In this document: piece after piece, positions 44,294 through 56,149 of the stretch
Layout: every line of letters begins with the position of its first letter
Numbering within the stretch: the stretch's first letter is position 1
Translations under genes and position numbers: made by a program
Assembly (NCBI GenBank): GCA_037176885.1
Contig: JAWWNJ010000044.1
Location: 1,302,001-1,366,000, forward strand
DNA from: Favolaschia claudopus
Taxonomy: Eukaryota > Basidiomycota > Agaricomycetes > Agaricales > Mycenaceae
DNA: 64,000 nt
Direction: 5' to 3'
The notes under the pieces: generated by a model
What the model was told of the DNA's origin: nothing
Databases searched by the model: none
Seen by the model: only the letters and a program-made list of their open reading frames with translations

Positions 44294-46443
44294 ATGACTG
44301 CTACGGCAAATGCTCCCAAGTCCCTGGAAGACCTGGAGAATCTGCTGCAAGACGACATCAAGGTGAAAGTTGCCGGTGAGTGCATCATCCTCGTTGAAAT
44401 AGAGCATTCAACCTCTAACTGTTTCAATTGAGGTATCGACGGTATGCTCACGCGACGCGGCACAATAATGCGGCCTAAGTAACTAACAGTCGATGGTGTA
44501 CCTCGGGGCAAGTTCATGTCCAAAGACAAATTTCTGAGCTCAGCATCGTCGGACGGATTTGGATTCTGCAGTGTTATCTTGTTTGTAACGTCGTTCCTCA
44601 TCTAGCCCGTCTCATCTGGGCTTCAGCGGATGGGACATTCACGATACAGTATATTCTCGCGAACTTCTCATCTCTAACAAGGCGAACGGCTACCGGGATA
44701 TCATCGCCTCCATTGATTTATCTACATACCGTCGCATTCCTTGGGAAGATAACGTTCCATTCTTCCTCGCGTCTTTCCTAGATCCAGATACAAGAGAGCC
44801 CCTCATTGTTGACCCCAGGGGCATTATGAGAATCACCACCGAAAGAGCCGCCGCTGCAGGCAAACAGTGTTTCGCTGGAGTAGAATATGAGGTCAGTCGA
44901 AGTGCTCGCAAGTATCACCTCCATCTTGAACGGCCGCCAGTATTTTAACTTTCAAGGTCAGTGATAACCAGGCTGTAAGATTTCCCGACTTATCGTCATG
45001 TCCAGAGACACCGCAGAGTGTTGTACAGAAGAACTTCACGGGTTTACAACCCTTAACCCCCGGCAGTAAGAAACTTTTGTATGCATCTCAGCCCTTTTCT
45101 GATATGTGCTAGTGCACGGTTATTCTCTGCTTCGAACTCAACTAAACAACGACTATTTCCGGGACTTGTTCGATGTCAGCGCCCAATTTGGCATAACTCT
45201 AGAGGGTCACCGTAAGGAAACAGGATTATACTGTCTGGTGAACGAAGTTACTCATGTCTATATCCAGATACTGAGACTGGACCAGGGGTTTTCGAGACTG
45301 CTTTGGCATACACGTCGGCACTGCGAATGGCTGATAATGCAATCTTGTTCAAATACTTGTGAGTATGATCCTCCCCTTCGATATTTGTATAACATATGTT
45401 ATCATAGGGCAAAATCTCTAGGAATGAAGCACGGGGTAATGCCTAGCTTCATGGCTAAACCGTGGGGAAATGTAAGAGGTTCAAGTCAACTGTGACAATG
45501 TCTGACAAGTAATAGTTGCCTGGTTGTAGCGGGTTAGCGCAGACCAACACTTTCTTCCTGCAGTGGCCTTCACTCAGATACCCGCAGACATATCCATGTC
45601 TCGTTAAGAGATACCTCCAACCGGAACATTTTTGCAGTCTTGGATTCCGAACTTTCTTCTGGTCGGACTGGCGCTGCGTACGATGATACCAAGTTTATGA
45701 GCAGCGAAGGCGAACAATTCCTTGCCGGCGTTTTAGATGGGATTGCAGATGGTAGGGGCGTTATTTTTGTTTTCAGTCGTATTTTCATTTTTGCATTGCA
45801 GTCATGCCTCTGGTACGCTCTCTACTTCGGCATCCAAGGTCCAAATAACCCCTTGGATCAGTTGGTGCCTACTATCAATGGGTACAAGAGGCTCGTTGGA
45901 GGCGAGCAATTTTGGGCTCCAAATGCGATCACGTATGGGTATGACTCGCGTGCTGCATCCATCCGCATACTATCCCCTCCATCGGTCCCGCCGGCAGCAA
46001 CAAGGCTGGAGATCCGAGTACCCGGCGCTGACATGAACCCGTATTTTGCGCTTAGTGCAATCTTTTTGTTGGGCCTTCGAGGTATTGAAAAGAAGATTCA
46101 ACTGACGACGCCGCCCATTTCGCACTTCACCCCTGAAGACAGAAAATCCGGCAAGGCAAGGCATTCGTCTTTCATTTCGGTTCACAACTGACGGTGCGCA
46201 GGTGGAAATGCTTCCTACCTCCTTAGATGCTGCCACAATACGCATGATGCGCCCAGACAGTGTTGCTCGTGAGAGCGGAATGCTGGGGAACGTTTTCGTT
46301 GACCATTTCGGCGGAACCAGAGAACACGAGGTCAGACTTTGGAATGAGGCAGTAACAAACTGGGAGGGTCAGTGTAGCATTCGAATGCAGGACTACACTG
46401 ATTTACTCTCCATGCAGTGGAACGCTATCTCGAGTTAGCGTAG
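44294..46443 (+). CDS. Glutamine synthetase-like enzyme (FluG-type GS domain)
   Basis: GS catalytic-fold protein of the bacterial GSI/FluG-like class, not the short eukaryotic GSII. ATG 44294 starts MTATANAPKSLEDLENLLQD. Motifs in order: VDGVPRGKFMSKDKF; FGWDIHDTVYS; GVEYEYFNF with active-site Glu residues; VHGYSLLRTQLNNDYFRDLF; GMKHGVMPSFMAKPWGN; SGCSGHTHVSL; NGYKRLVGGEQFWAPNAITY (nucleotide loop); RLEIRVPGADMNPYFALSAI. The C-terminus ends VERYLELA after a last intron. FluG-type GS domains act in gamma-glutamyl transfer or development in fungi; the actual substrate is not certain. Eight or more short introns. Stop at 46441-46443. Confidence 0.85.
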
Positions 46444-46487
46444 GTTTCTATATGCTGAAATTGTGTCCCATCGTCTGTAACAAATGA

Positions 46488-47383
46488 CTACTCTTCCTTC
46501 GGTAAACTATGAAGCCATTTCATGAAGTGTGGAACGTCCTTCAGAACAAATGATTCAGCATCGACCGATAAGTATTTGATGGTGACAAACCTCCGCGATC
46601 TGGCTGGGCAAGGACTTCTCGACGAAATAGGTCGGGATACTGCCCCCCGGAGTACTGGAGGTAGCCATGCGCCATTCTACATTGCCGTCTTCTAGTTCAG
46701 TTAACCGCTCAACACTAACATATCGGCCCTTAACGCCTTTCTCCTCGAGTTTCGCAAGATCCTGATCGTCGGATAGATCAACAGCCATGGATACTATGAT
46801 TCTGCCAAAATCCATTGGATCGACCCAGCAAATTGAGATGCTCCACATACCCGTTGCGAGGAGATACATCCGAGAGACGTGTCATCTGCACCGTTGTGAA
46901 AACGCGGGGAGCAACTGGAGGAGGGAAGGTATAATAAAGTGTCCAGATGTTTTGCGTCGGCGAGAGTTCCTTGACGTGGGTAACTTTCTTTATATTTGGA
47001 ATGAATCTGCCCGTGCACGATCGTGGGCAAGAGCATTCAGGGAGAGTGATAACTGACGCACTTCATTTCATTCTCAGCTTTGTTCTCACCCAACTTGGAC
47101 CACATCTGTGCGAATGTAGCTTCATCCGCTTTGTGTATGCTTGCTCTGCAGTGCCAAGCTGCACCATCTTCTGGGCCCTTTGCGCGAGAATAAGTCTTGA
47201 CCTGCTTGTGGTATGTCTTGCCCTCTTTCCAGGAAGTTGTCGAGTCGAGCAGAGTATCAGCTAATTTAAAGGCTTCTTCGTCCGATGGGATTTCTTCGAC
47301 AAGAGCTGCTAAGCTTTCTCAGGAAACATGCGAGAAATTTGCCAAGTACCAGACAGTTTGAGGGGGGTAATCGAAAGATGCAT
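46488..47383 (-). CDS. DUF3074 (START-like) domain protein
   Basis: ATG 47383-47381 (MHLSITPLKLS), a short intron, then VEEIPSDEEAFKLADTLLDS, WKEGKTYHKQVKTYSR, AAWHCRASIHKADEATFAQM, QIHSKYKESYP, RVFTTVQMTRLSD, GRIIVSMAVDLSDD, VKGRYVSVERLTEL, EWRMATSSTPGGSIPTYFVE and, after a last intron, DVPHFMKWLHSLPKEE with the stop at 46490-46488. The pattern matches the fungal DUF3074 family, a START/SRPBCC-like fold that may bind lipids. Function unknown. Convergent with the GS-like gene (45 bp apart). Confidence 0.8.
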
Positions 47384-47606
47384 GAAGATGGTGGTTCGAG
47401 AGAAAGAAGGAAGAATGGTGTGCACGCTATTTTTAGTCTACTACTTCAAGAAGCACAGCCACACTGGAATTCTGATCCGTGATCATCAGAGCAAGTGATC
47501 CGGGGGTGTCAAGTTGGAGATCTTATCAGATTCCAGACCCGCCACCCAACCTCACCTAAACCAGCATGTTACCCTGCTCAGCGAGCAGCCCTGGGCACAA
47601 ATAAAC

Positions 47607-50095
47607 ATGCCTAATAACAGCGGATACCAACGCCTACAGGCCCATGGTCAGTTCTCCTCAAATACACGTCATTCTCTCTTCTCAACTTCTTCGTCGCTTC
47701 AAAGACGCGGTATCCGATAGTGTTGTCCCCAATCCAAGTCCGGAAATCCTACAAGCACAGCGTGCGGCAACAACTAGATTCTATGGCAAGCGTGGACAGT
47801 GGGCTCTGTATATCTCGTTAGGACTTGCGGCGTATATTTATTCTCTTGACGGCACAACAACATACGCCTATCTCCCATATGCTACCTCGGAGTTCAGTGC
47901 GCACCGACTGCTGGGTCCAATACAAGTAACTCAGGGAATAATAAGTGATCATTTTTCTCCGGCGCTGGTTCTCTTCCTGACGTTCTACACAGTCGCAGTA
48001 GGCAAACCGGTGATGTCTTTCAGTAGCATAAGATATTGACCGCTGATTTTTTTCCATGTCAGGTCATTGCCAAAATCGCAGACGTCGAGTCAAGGGGAGC
48101 TGCGTATTCTGGAGTTTGTAAGAGCCGCATGTAGTCCCAAGTTTAGTCTGCTGAACTTGTTACAGTAATTTTCTATGTCATCGGTCGGCCAAAATTTGCT
48201 CTCATTGGTTTGTGCTTCTTATTCAGATTTCAGGCTACGCCGTACTTTGCACTGCGCAGAATGTTCAGGCCATTGTAGCAGGCATCGTGATGTATTCCAT
48301 GTAAGCCGAACTGCTTTTCATTCAGCCTTCAAGTTTAAATGCTTTTCACAGAGGCTATACGTGAGTCAATTGTGCGCTATGATATATTGCCCATTTTATG
48401 ATTCTCCAGAGGACTGCAACTGCTGACACAGGTGGTAATTGCCGATATAACCACTCTCAAATGGAGGGGACTTATACTCTCCCTCAATTCAATCCCATTT
48501 TTGATCAACGCATTCGTGGGATCCAATATCTCAGCCGCAATAATTGAGCACGCTGGATGGCGGTGGGGCTGTAGGTCTTTTCCTTCCCCGCATTCGCTTA
48601 TATTGATTCGTCTGTACTGTCAGACGGGATTTTCGTTGTTCTGATTCCCATCACGCTTTCGCCCCTCATTATAACGCTCCTTTGGTCTGAACGTATCACA
48701 AACAGACAACATACACATACTGTAGAGCCCAAAACATGGACTCGGAAATTTATAGATACTGCTGAAGAATTGGACATTGTGGGCCTGCTCCTCGTCGGCG
48801 CCTCCATATCGTTGACGCTGCTTCCACTCTCGCTCGCAAGACACGTTGAGAGATGGCGCGACACAGGTATCTTTATGTTGTCTCGCCCTGGCGCTTCTCA
48901 TCGCTGGCCAGCTGGCATGGCATCCATATTTCTTCTGGGAATACTTTTCATTCCCATCTTCGCTTGGTGGGATTTCAAGCGTGCCAAATATCCCGTTGTG
49001 CCCTTCCGGTTTGTCGTCAATCGAAGCGTCGTTGGTGCTTCACTCATCGGCGCTCTGGATTTTGTATGTGCCACTGATCTATACTGAGAATCATGTTGAA
49101 TTCAGCTATAGATGGCGTTTTATCTCACTTTCACATACCTATTTTCTTTCGCGGTCGTCGTTAAAGGATGGTAAGGCATACTATTCTCTGCCAACAGACA
49201 TACTCAATGCACTTCCAGGAAACTGATCAACACGACCTATTTCATGCAAATACAGTCAATGTCGATGACGGTATTCGCCTTCTTGGCCGGTGTATATATG
49301 CACCGATTTCGACGGTACAAGGTGAGTGAGTGCTGCTGTCCATCTGGATCCTAGCCTGACATCTTCCAGATGCTTCTTGTTGGAGGTCTAGTCGTTCGGC
49401 TCCTGTGCATACTTTCTCCATTATAACTCTCATTCGATCTGACCATTAACTCTCTTTAGCGGCGTCGCGCTCATGCTACACTCTCGAGGCGCAGACGGGT
49501 CAAATTTTGAGCTTGCGATGACTCAGGTCTTACAAGGGGTCGGTGGTGGAATTGCCGGCCTTTCAATACAAGTTAGCTCGCAAGCATCTGTTCTGTCTGG
49601 CGACGTTGCAATGGTGACGGCTGTTGTTCTCTTAATCACCGAATTCGGTGCTGCAAGCGGGGGAGCCATTGGTCAGAAGCCCTCTGAATCTTCCTCATAT
49701 CATTCTTATACCGTCCTTTGATTTCAGCCGGCGCGATTTGGAGCAGTCAAATGCCGTCGAAGCTCGCGGAGTATTTACCATTCCTTTCGCCAAGCGAGCG
49801 AGACAAGTTGTACGGTTCATTAAACGAGGCCGCTTCGAAGCCTCGTGGGGACCCCGTCCGCGAGGGTGTGATCTCCGGTGCGCCTTTATCTGCAGCAGCT
49901 TGTTTTTGTTCCCTGACGTCTGTTTCAGCATACGAGGATGTCATGAAGATTATGGTGTTTGCGGGCATTGCAGTCAGCATCCTGCCAATCCTGATCGCTC
50001 TAGGTATGCCTAATTGGTATCTCGGCGACGAACAGAACGCTAGACAGGTCACGGTGCCGCCCATCGTCGAGGAAGAGGACGGAGATCTAGAGTAA
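47607..50095 (+). CDS. Siderophore-iron transporter (MFS, SIT/ARN family)
   Basis: Proton-coupled importer of ferric siderophores. From ATG 47607 (MPNNSGYQRLQAHG), after a short intron, the cytosolic N-terminus leads to QWALYISLGLAAYIYSLDGT, then helices with ESRGAAYSGV, VQAIVAGIVMYS, LNSIPFLINAFVGSNISAAI and HAGWRWG, the typical SIT signature. WDFKRAKYPVVPFRFVVNRS is the characteristic central loop. QVLQGVGGGIAGLSIQVSSQ and EFGAASGGAIAGAIWSSQMP precede the long extracytosolic loop ending in an acidic tail (VEEEDGDLE). Fourteen helices are expected. Many introns. In fungi the family is usually induced by iron starvation through GATA repressors; no site was verified here. Confidence 0.9.
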
Positions 50096-50244
50096 TAATG
50101 TAAAGTAATTCTGCGCTCAATCGTAATTCATTCGTTTGTTTTCTGGAAACAAACAACCGGAGCGCGCGACCACAAACACCATTGTCCGTCTTTGCTTTCT
50201 CGATTGAGATGAGGAGTAAGTGGCCAGTGCATATATAGGCGAAT

Positions 50245-51480
50245 ATGTCCTCCGACGACTGTATCTTTCTCGTCGACATGAGCCTCATACAGTCCTTGCC
50301 TTCCGAGATTCTGATCCAAATCTGGGCGACTGTGTCGCAGCACAAAATCCCCCGACTCAACCCCATTATCCAAGTCTGCGCCAGGTGGCGAGCGGTGGCA
50401 CTCGGTGCCTCTGAGCTATGGCTCGACATTCACATATTAGAGACAGACATCAATCACCCCGAGGTCCTTCTTGAACACTTCCAACGATCTCAGGACCGCC
50501 CCATACGCCTTGAATTGCAACTCATATCCAGGAAAGGCCTTGCCACCAGCTCTCAAATCCATACATTCTTTCGAAGCGTGGTGCTACCCAATATCTGGCG
50601 CTGTTGGTCCCTCACCGTACGCGGAACAACTCGTGCCTGGGAGGTGGTCCTTCCTCAACTGGCGCAACAAACATTTCCCCTGTTGCGCGAGCTGGATATT
50701 GCGGACGTCGAGTACTGGTTGTCTGTGTCGTCGCCACCCAATCGGCAGGACCTCACGTTCCCTTTGCTAGCGAACCATCCGATTGAAAAGCTTGCAATGC
50801 ATGCTATCAACGTGGGGAACGTTGCGCTGCCCTGCTTGCGCGCATTACGCGTCGGCGACATGGATGGAGTGATTGGAGACGATGGATATATAAACGAGTG
50901 GCTGCTGGAGGGTCCGGAAAGCCTGGAGCTCTGCCGCTGGGTAATTCCGGCAATGTACTTTCAAACGGCGGATGATCGGGTCAGAGGAGTGTCAAGCGTC
51001 AAGCATCTGAAGCTGGCGCACTTGCATGCCTCTACGACAACGGAGGGGACACAGAACGACTGTGCGCCATTCTTCGATGCGTTAGAGACACCTGTAATCC
51101 GAACGCTTGAGCTCGAAGCATTCCACGGCCGTGTCTTGGAGGATTTTATGTTCAGTTTGCAGCCGCAAACAGTTGGCACCGCCAAATATCCGCTGGTTTC
51201 GAGGCTAACGTTAAGGTCGCTCGACTTTCCAAGGCCTAATTACAGAGCTGTGGCATTCTTCCTGGGCTCGTTTCCTGCACTGGAATCAATCGCGGTTATT
51301 GATTGTCCCCAACCGACATGGGAGTGCTGCATTCAAGTTTTGACGTTGGATCCAACAAAATGCCGAAAGGTGTCTACGGTGGAAGTTAACGGAGTGCGGC
51401 TTGAGAGGAACGAGCCGCTCCCGTTTGCATTGGCAGATCTGCTGGACAGACCGACAGAGGTCGATTACTCCGAATTATAA
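50245..51480 (+). CDS. F-box protein
   Basis: Single uninterrupted 411-codon frame. The N-terminus holds an F-box-like segment (LIQSLPSEILIQIWATVSQH; IIQVCARWRAVALGASELWL), the usual SKP1-binding helix set. The rest is leucine-rich and helical (LLRELDIADVEYWLSVSS; LPCLRALRVGDM; YPLVSRLTLRSLDFP; FPALESIAVIDCPQP), typical of the large Agaricomycete F-box/LRR-like families that supply substrate recognition to SCF ubiquitin ligases. Target unknown. Intron-free, in contrast to the neighbours. An 8-bp stem GTTTGTTT/AAACAAAC at about 50132-50152 lies upstream. Confidence 0.82.
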   Translation: MSSDDCIFLVDMSLIQSLPSEILIQIWATVSQHKIPRLNPIIQVCARWRAVALGASELWLDIHILETDINHPEVLLEHFQRSQDRPIRLELQLISRKGLATSSQIHTFFRSVVLPNIWRCWSLTVRGTTRAWEVVLPQLAQQTFPLLRELDIADVEYWLSVSSPPNRQDLTFPLLANHPIEKLAMHAINVGNVALPCLRALRVGDMDGVIGDDGYINEWLLEGPESLELCRWVIPAMYFQTADDRVRGVSSVKHLKLAHLHASTTTEGTQNDCAPFFDALETPVIRTLELEAFHGRVLEDFMFSLQPQTVGTAKYPLVSRLTLRSLDFPRPNYRAVAFFLGSFPALESIAVIDCPQPTWECCIQVLTLDPTKCRKVSTVEVNGVRLERNEPLPFALADLLDRPTEVDYSEL

Positions 51481-51523
51481 TGATACATCCACATTGTCCC
51501 CCACGATGAACAACGCGTCATAA

Positions 51524-52118
51524 TTATGCTGAATTTATTGATTCTTGAGGAGGGACATGAGCTTTGAGGTTAACGAGACCACAGTAACGACTCCGGCCGC
51601 GAGCTGCTTCATCGCGAGGAAGAACTTCACCACGGTCTAAGACGAGTCCCACGAAACTGCGTTGACCTCGCATCCATTTTTCCTTGTAGAACCGCACGAA
51701 GCCAGGGGTAACAGCGTAAATTGTGTGGTCCCTGCCCATCTTCACCTGTGACGCGTTATGAGAGTGAATGAGACGATGAGAGACCATCTTACATGGGGTC
51801 CTGGGTGGAAAACTGTTCCTCGCTGCCGAACTATAATGTTACCCGGTATAACATACTGGTCTGTTGTGGATTAAATTGTAGGCGGTCAACCAAGCAAGAC
51901 AGTAGCAACCAGAAAATTTTTTGACACCAAGACGCTTGCCGGGGGAGCCGCCGTGATTGTGTACGGTGCCTCCCGCACGTTTTGTTGCCGTGCGCACGGA
52001 CCCTGCATGGGCGCTTAAGGCAAATTGGAAGAAAATGAGGGCAGTTAGTGTTACCTAGAGCAGAGAAAGGGTTTGTGATGATGCTGGACACATTGCGAGT
52101 CAGAAACGCAAGGGCCAT
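51524..52118 (-). CDS. Mitochondrial ribosomal protein bL27m
   Basis: Large-subunit mitoribosomal protein. ATG 52118-52116 begins MALAFLTRNVSSIITNPFSA (mitochondrial presequence and first exon). The second exon has the invariant bL27 core TATKRAGGTVHNHGGSPGKR and LGVKKFS; the third reads QYVIPGNIIVRQRGTVFHPG; the last reads VKMGRDHTIYAVTPGFVRFY and ends HVPPQESINSA. Four exons, frame intact, with a fungal C-terminal extension. Convergent with the F-box gene (43 bp). Confidence 0.95.
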
Positions 52119-52290
52119 CGATCAACGCAGCCGGGAGAAAGAGAAAGCAAAGGCGCGCGTCGCGAGGGAGTCAAAGGCAGTGTGACGGTGCCGCGGGCTA
52201 TGTCACACGTCAAATAAATGTGACACCCGCCAGGCTTTCTTCTCAATCCTCTTGTACACCCACATCCACTCCTTGTATCTCAACATTCAC

Positions 52291-53205
52291 CATGGTCTGT
52301 ATATCCTCTCGTCCTCGTCCTCGTACCCCCCATTCTCCACATCATATCCTATCTGTTATCACCCGTCTTCCCTTTATGGTCGCCTCTTTTTCAGCCATTC
52401 TCATTCTCATCTCATTGCCACTTCAATGACTGGACCATCTCACTCATTGCACAACAGGTTCTCCTCGTGACATCCGACAATGAGCAATTCACCACCGAGA
52501 AGGACATTGTCGAGAGAAGCGTCCTGATCAAGAACATGCTTGAGGGTCCGCAGCCACTCATAACTAAAGTGGCACCAACTCAATTTGCGTCCTACAGATG
52601 TCGGCGAGTCTGACCAACCCATCCCTTTGCCCAACGTGTCGTCCAGTGTGCTCAAGAAGGTAACACCACAGCTATTGATCTTCACGACAAAGATTGACGC
52701 TCATCATAATTACAGGTTTTGGAATACTGCGAGCACCACCGCGGAGAGCCTCTTCCTGCTGCCGACTCCGAGCAGTCCCAGGATGAGACTCGTAAACGCA
52801 CCACGGATATCTCTGAGTGGGATCAGAAGTTCATTACCGTCGACCAGGAGATGCTTTTTGAGATCATCCTTGCTGCCAACTACCTCGACATCAAGTCTTT
52901 GCTGTGTGTACTGCCTGACTCATTCTTGTTTTGTATCTTGATCTCGCTACAGCGATGTTGGCTGCAAGACCGTCGCCAACATGATCAAGGGCAAGACTCC
53001 GGAAGAAATCCGGAAGCTGTTCAACATCGTCAACGACTTCACCCCCGAAGAGGAGGTCTGTATTCTTTGTGTCTCGTTCATCGTACATGCAGCTGAGCTC
53101 TCTGCTTCCAGGCCCAAATCAAGAAGGAGAACGTGAGTGACCCGATCTTTTTCCCACGTCTCAATGCTAACCTTGTATTCTCAGGAATGGGCAGAGGACC
53201 GGTGA
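52291..53205 (+). CDS. SKP1: SKP1, SCF ubiquitin ligase adaptor
   Basis: Adaptor that links F-box proteins to cullin in SCF complexes. The ATG 52291-52293 is a 3-nt coding piece followed directly by an intron (52294-52457). Spliced protein: [20 protein letters not shown], then [100 protein letters not shown] and the invariant C-terminal tail ending KKENEWAEDR, stop 53203-53205. Length about 160 residues, as in all fungi. The C-terminal helices that grip the F-box are intact. Confidence 0.97.
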
Positions 53206-53475
53206 GCGGTGTCGAGATATGCAGCAGGCAGTTGTCGAATTATCCGTACTCATTCTACCACGCGATTCTCTTTTATTCCTTTCCAAACGTTGTCGCTTTC
53301 CGTCCTTGTAAGATATAAAAAATTACCTAAGTAACTGCGCTAGATAACAAAATTGTGACGAACTTCTCCACCTCAACCAATTTCTAACAAGCACTTTGAC
53401 TTGCAATCGAGACATTCTCGCCAACACTACACTGTATTCATAGTCTGGGACAACTGCTTTGACTGCTCTTGTTTT

Positions 53476-55242
53476 ATGCCTCGAATACCTGACATCCCCG
53501 GCAACCGCGTACCTCCTCGATCCGAACAGGATTCATGGGTCAGAGACCAAGTTGCTAGACTCTGTCAAGTAGACAGCCGTAGGTTTGTCCGCCAACAATA
53601 CACATTCATACATGCGTCGGACGAGTCCTGCAAAGATTTCCCGGAAGTCAACCAGTCAGCTTTACCAAGTCGGATCTGGCAAAGTTGGAGAGCCAGGAGT
53701 GCGTGCTTACCACCCTCTCATTGGGGCTGAGTCTTGACGCGTCGCAGTTTCTGGGTTTGCGAGAAATCCGATGGTGTTCGTGTTCTTTTGCTCGTTTCCA
53801 CCGACCATACGAACACCCAAATGGTCTTTCTCGTATGCCTTCACCGGTCTCCTTGTTCTACTACCCTCATCCTACAAAACGGTAGATTGACCGCAAGAAC
53901 GACTACTACGAACTCTCCGGGTTATACTTTCCTCATCACAAAAACCCACAGCTACCGCTGCAGAATACGATAGTGGACGGAGAACTAGTTTATGATGTTG
54001 ACCCCCGAACAAATCATGTGCGTATTCGCATTATTGTCCGCACTCAGCTTCCTTGTTCAATTTGGACCACAGGAAACGATGCGATTCCTGGCCTTTGACT
54101 GTCTTGTCGTTGACGGCGAAAACATAATGCACCGGCCACTCGACAAACGTTACGGGGTCTGTTCCGTTTTGTTGGCCTCCCGCGCTTCACTGAAGCGTTG
54201 CAACAGAGATTACAAGATTATTTCTACAAGCCGTTTGCGAAAATGAAGAAGGATCATCCTCAGGTGACGCAGAACCATCCATTTGAGTAGGTTCGTTGGC
54301 GTATTGGTTTCACTCTCCGGCTCATCAGGCGTCAGTATTCGTGTCAAGCCGATTCAATTTTCGTATGCTGCAGAAATGGTTTTCGGAGAGATGGCCAATT
54401 TGCAGCATGGCAGTGATGGTCTCATTTACACTTGCGTTAACGCGCCATACATCCCCGCCACTGACTCGAACATGTCAGTATTCCTCGATCTTGCCGACTC
54501 ATTGTTTTCATTTTCTCCGCAGACTCAAATGGAAGCCTCCCTCGGAAAACTCCATCGATTTCAAGCTCGTTCTTCGGTTCCCGCCCGACCCTGACAACCC
54601 CGCTCAACCAGATTTCCACGCCAAACCCATTTTCCTGTTGCACGTCTGGGGTGGTGACACAAAATATGAACAGTACGATCAGATGTATGTCGAAGACGAT
54701 GAATGGGAAAAGTCAGTGTTCATGTCTTTTGTCGCATTTCCACCTGTTCAAAATTGCATTCCTGTTTCTTAGGATGAAGTCGTCAGGCGAACAATATGAC
54801 GATCGAATCGTTGAAGTCCATTGGGACCCAGCCCACAAACACTGGCGTATGATGCGGTTCAGAGATGACAAGCCAAATGGCAACCACAAGAGTATTGTGG
54901 ACAAGATCATTATAAGTATAGCTGACGGCGTTGAGAAGGATGGTGTAAGTTCTGGGGTGCCTTGTATACATCTACGTTCTATCTGACCACTTTCTGTTTT
55001 CTTGTTTCCAGCTGCTGGAACGGTCAAATTCCATAAGAACCGCATGGAAAGCGCGCGCGGCTCGGGGACCGCCGCCGCCCAGTAATGCTCCAATGCAGAC
55101 GACGCCAGCTATACCGCACCATGCAAATTCCATGTCCGGGTGGGCGGTCTCCTTGGACTCTGTGCTGCGCTATGGACGCCTCGCCACCTCGAAATGGAGC
55201 AAGGTAGGCGGCCCGCTAGTCGTAGCAGGCATGAATCGATGA
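53476..55242 (+). CDS. mRNA capping enzyme, guanylyltransferase (Ceg1-like)
   Basis: Transfers GMP to the 5' diphosphate of nascent mRNA in the nucleus. ATG 53476 starts MPRIPDIPGNRVPPRSEQDS; after an intron FPGSQPVSFTKSDLAKLESQ; then FWVCEKSDGVRVLLLVSTDH holding the catalytic Lys of the KxDG motif (KSDG). Next are LQNTIVDGELVYDVDP (motif III), MRFLAFDCLVVDGENIMHRP (motif IIIa), HGSDGLIYTCVNAPYIPATD (motif IV), LKWKPPSENSIDFKLVLRFP (motif V) and VEVHWDPAHKHWRMMRFRDD with KPNGNHKS (OB domain). The C-terminal tail (RGPPPPSNAPMQTTPAIPHH) ends near 55242. About nine introns. The triphosphatase is a separate protein in fungi, consistent with no phosphatase domain here. Confidence 0.92.
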
Positions 55243-56149
55243 CGCGGGTTCTGCTCTCGTGCGTGATGGCGCCCATGGACGCCGACGGGACAATCCCACC
55301 CACCTCGTATGTTACTATGTACGCACGGCCTTACCTTCCGCCCTTCCGTGATGGAAAATGGAGGATCGTAGCGCGCCCATCGTACGTTCACATTTGATTC
55401 TCCATTTCCCCGTAGCCTTAGCCATCGGCTCACTTCACATCTCTTCACATCCCTTGGCGATTCGATCTTGCTCCGAGACGTCTGCATATGACATTGGGCC
55501 AGATTTTTATATTCGTAACGGGAACAACGGGGTAGTCGTACACAAGTCGTACACTGTGTCGTACAGGCGTATCATGTACAAGGTACAAGAGTATTCGTAA
55601 CCAATTCGTGGCGAGGAATCGTGGACACCGAAAGCATTTTGAGAACAAGAGAGAAAAAGACATGCATATCTAGTTGTACAGTGATGAGGCTGATACGTGG
55701 GCAGATTCGGTTTGTTTGTGTCTCGATTCAAGTCGATAGCGAATAGTGTGAGGAATAGATAAATAAAGATGAGGGAGATGGATGAGATGCAAAAAAGAAC
55801 ATAGTGTGTTGTTTCGTGGAAATTTGCGCGTTCTGGTCCAATGTGCAAGGAAGAAATAGGGATCCCGTAGCCCCGTGTTTTGTCGTGAAAGGTCGTCGTG
55901 TCGTGCAACGATGCGAGAGGATGAGTATGTGCAAGAAATGGAGGTCTAGCCGTCGTGATGTGTGAGAGATGATGTGTAGGAATGCGTGTAGTGCAGTATC
56001 TGAGTGTGTGTGTGCGTAGTGATGAAATTAAGTGCAAGGACGGCTAGCGTGGATGATTTTGGACACATTTTTTTGGCGAGACGCGTTTGATATGAACAGA
56101 GTCCGAGCACACCCTATGGTGGCGGCTGTTTTGAACGACGAGATGACGG
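55243..56149. other. Convergent 3' flank region
   Basis: About 900 bp between the capping enzyme and the disordered protein gene. Contains a triple GTCGTACA repeat at about 55536-55568 and probably long 3' untranslated sequence. No supported coding or RNA gene. Confidence 0.45.
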
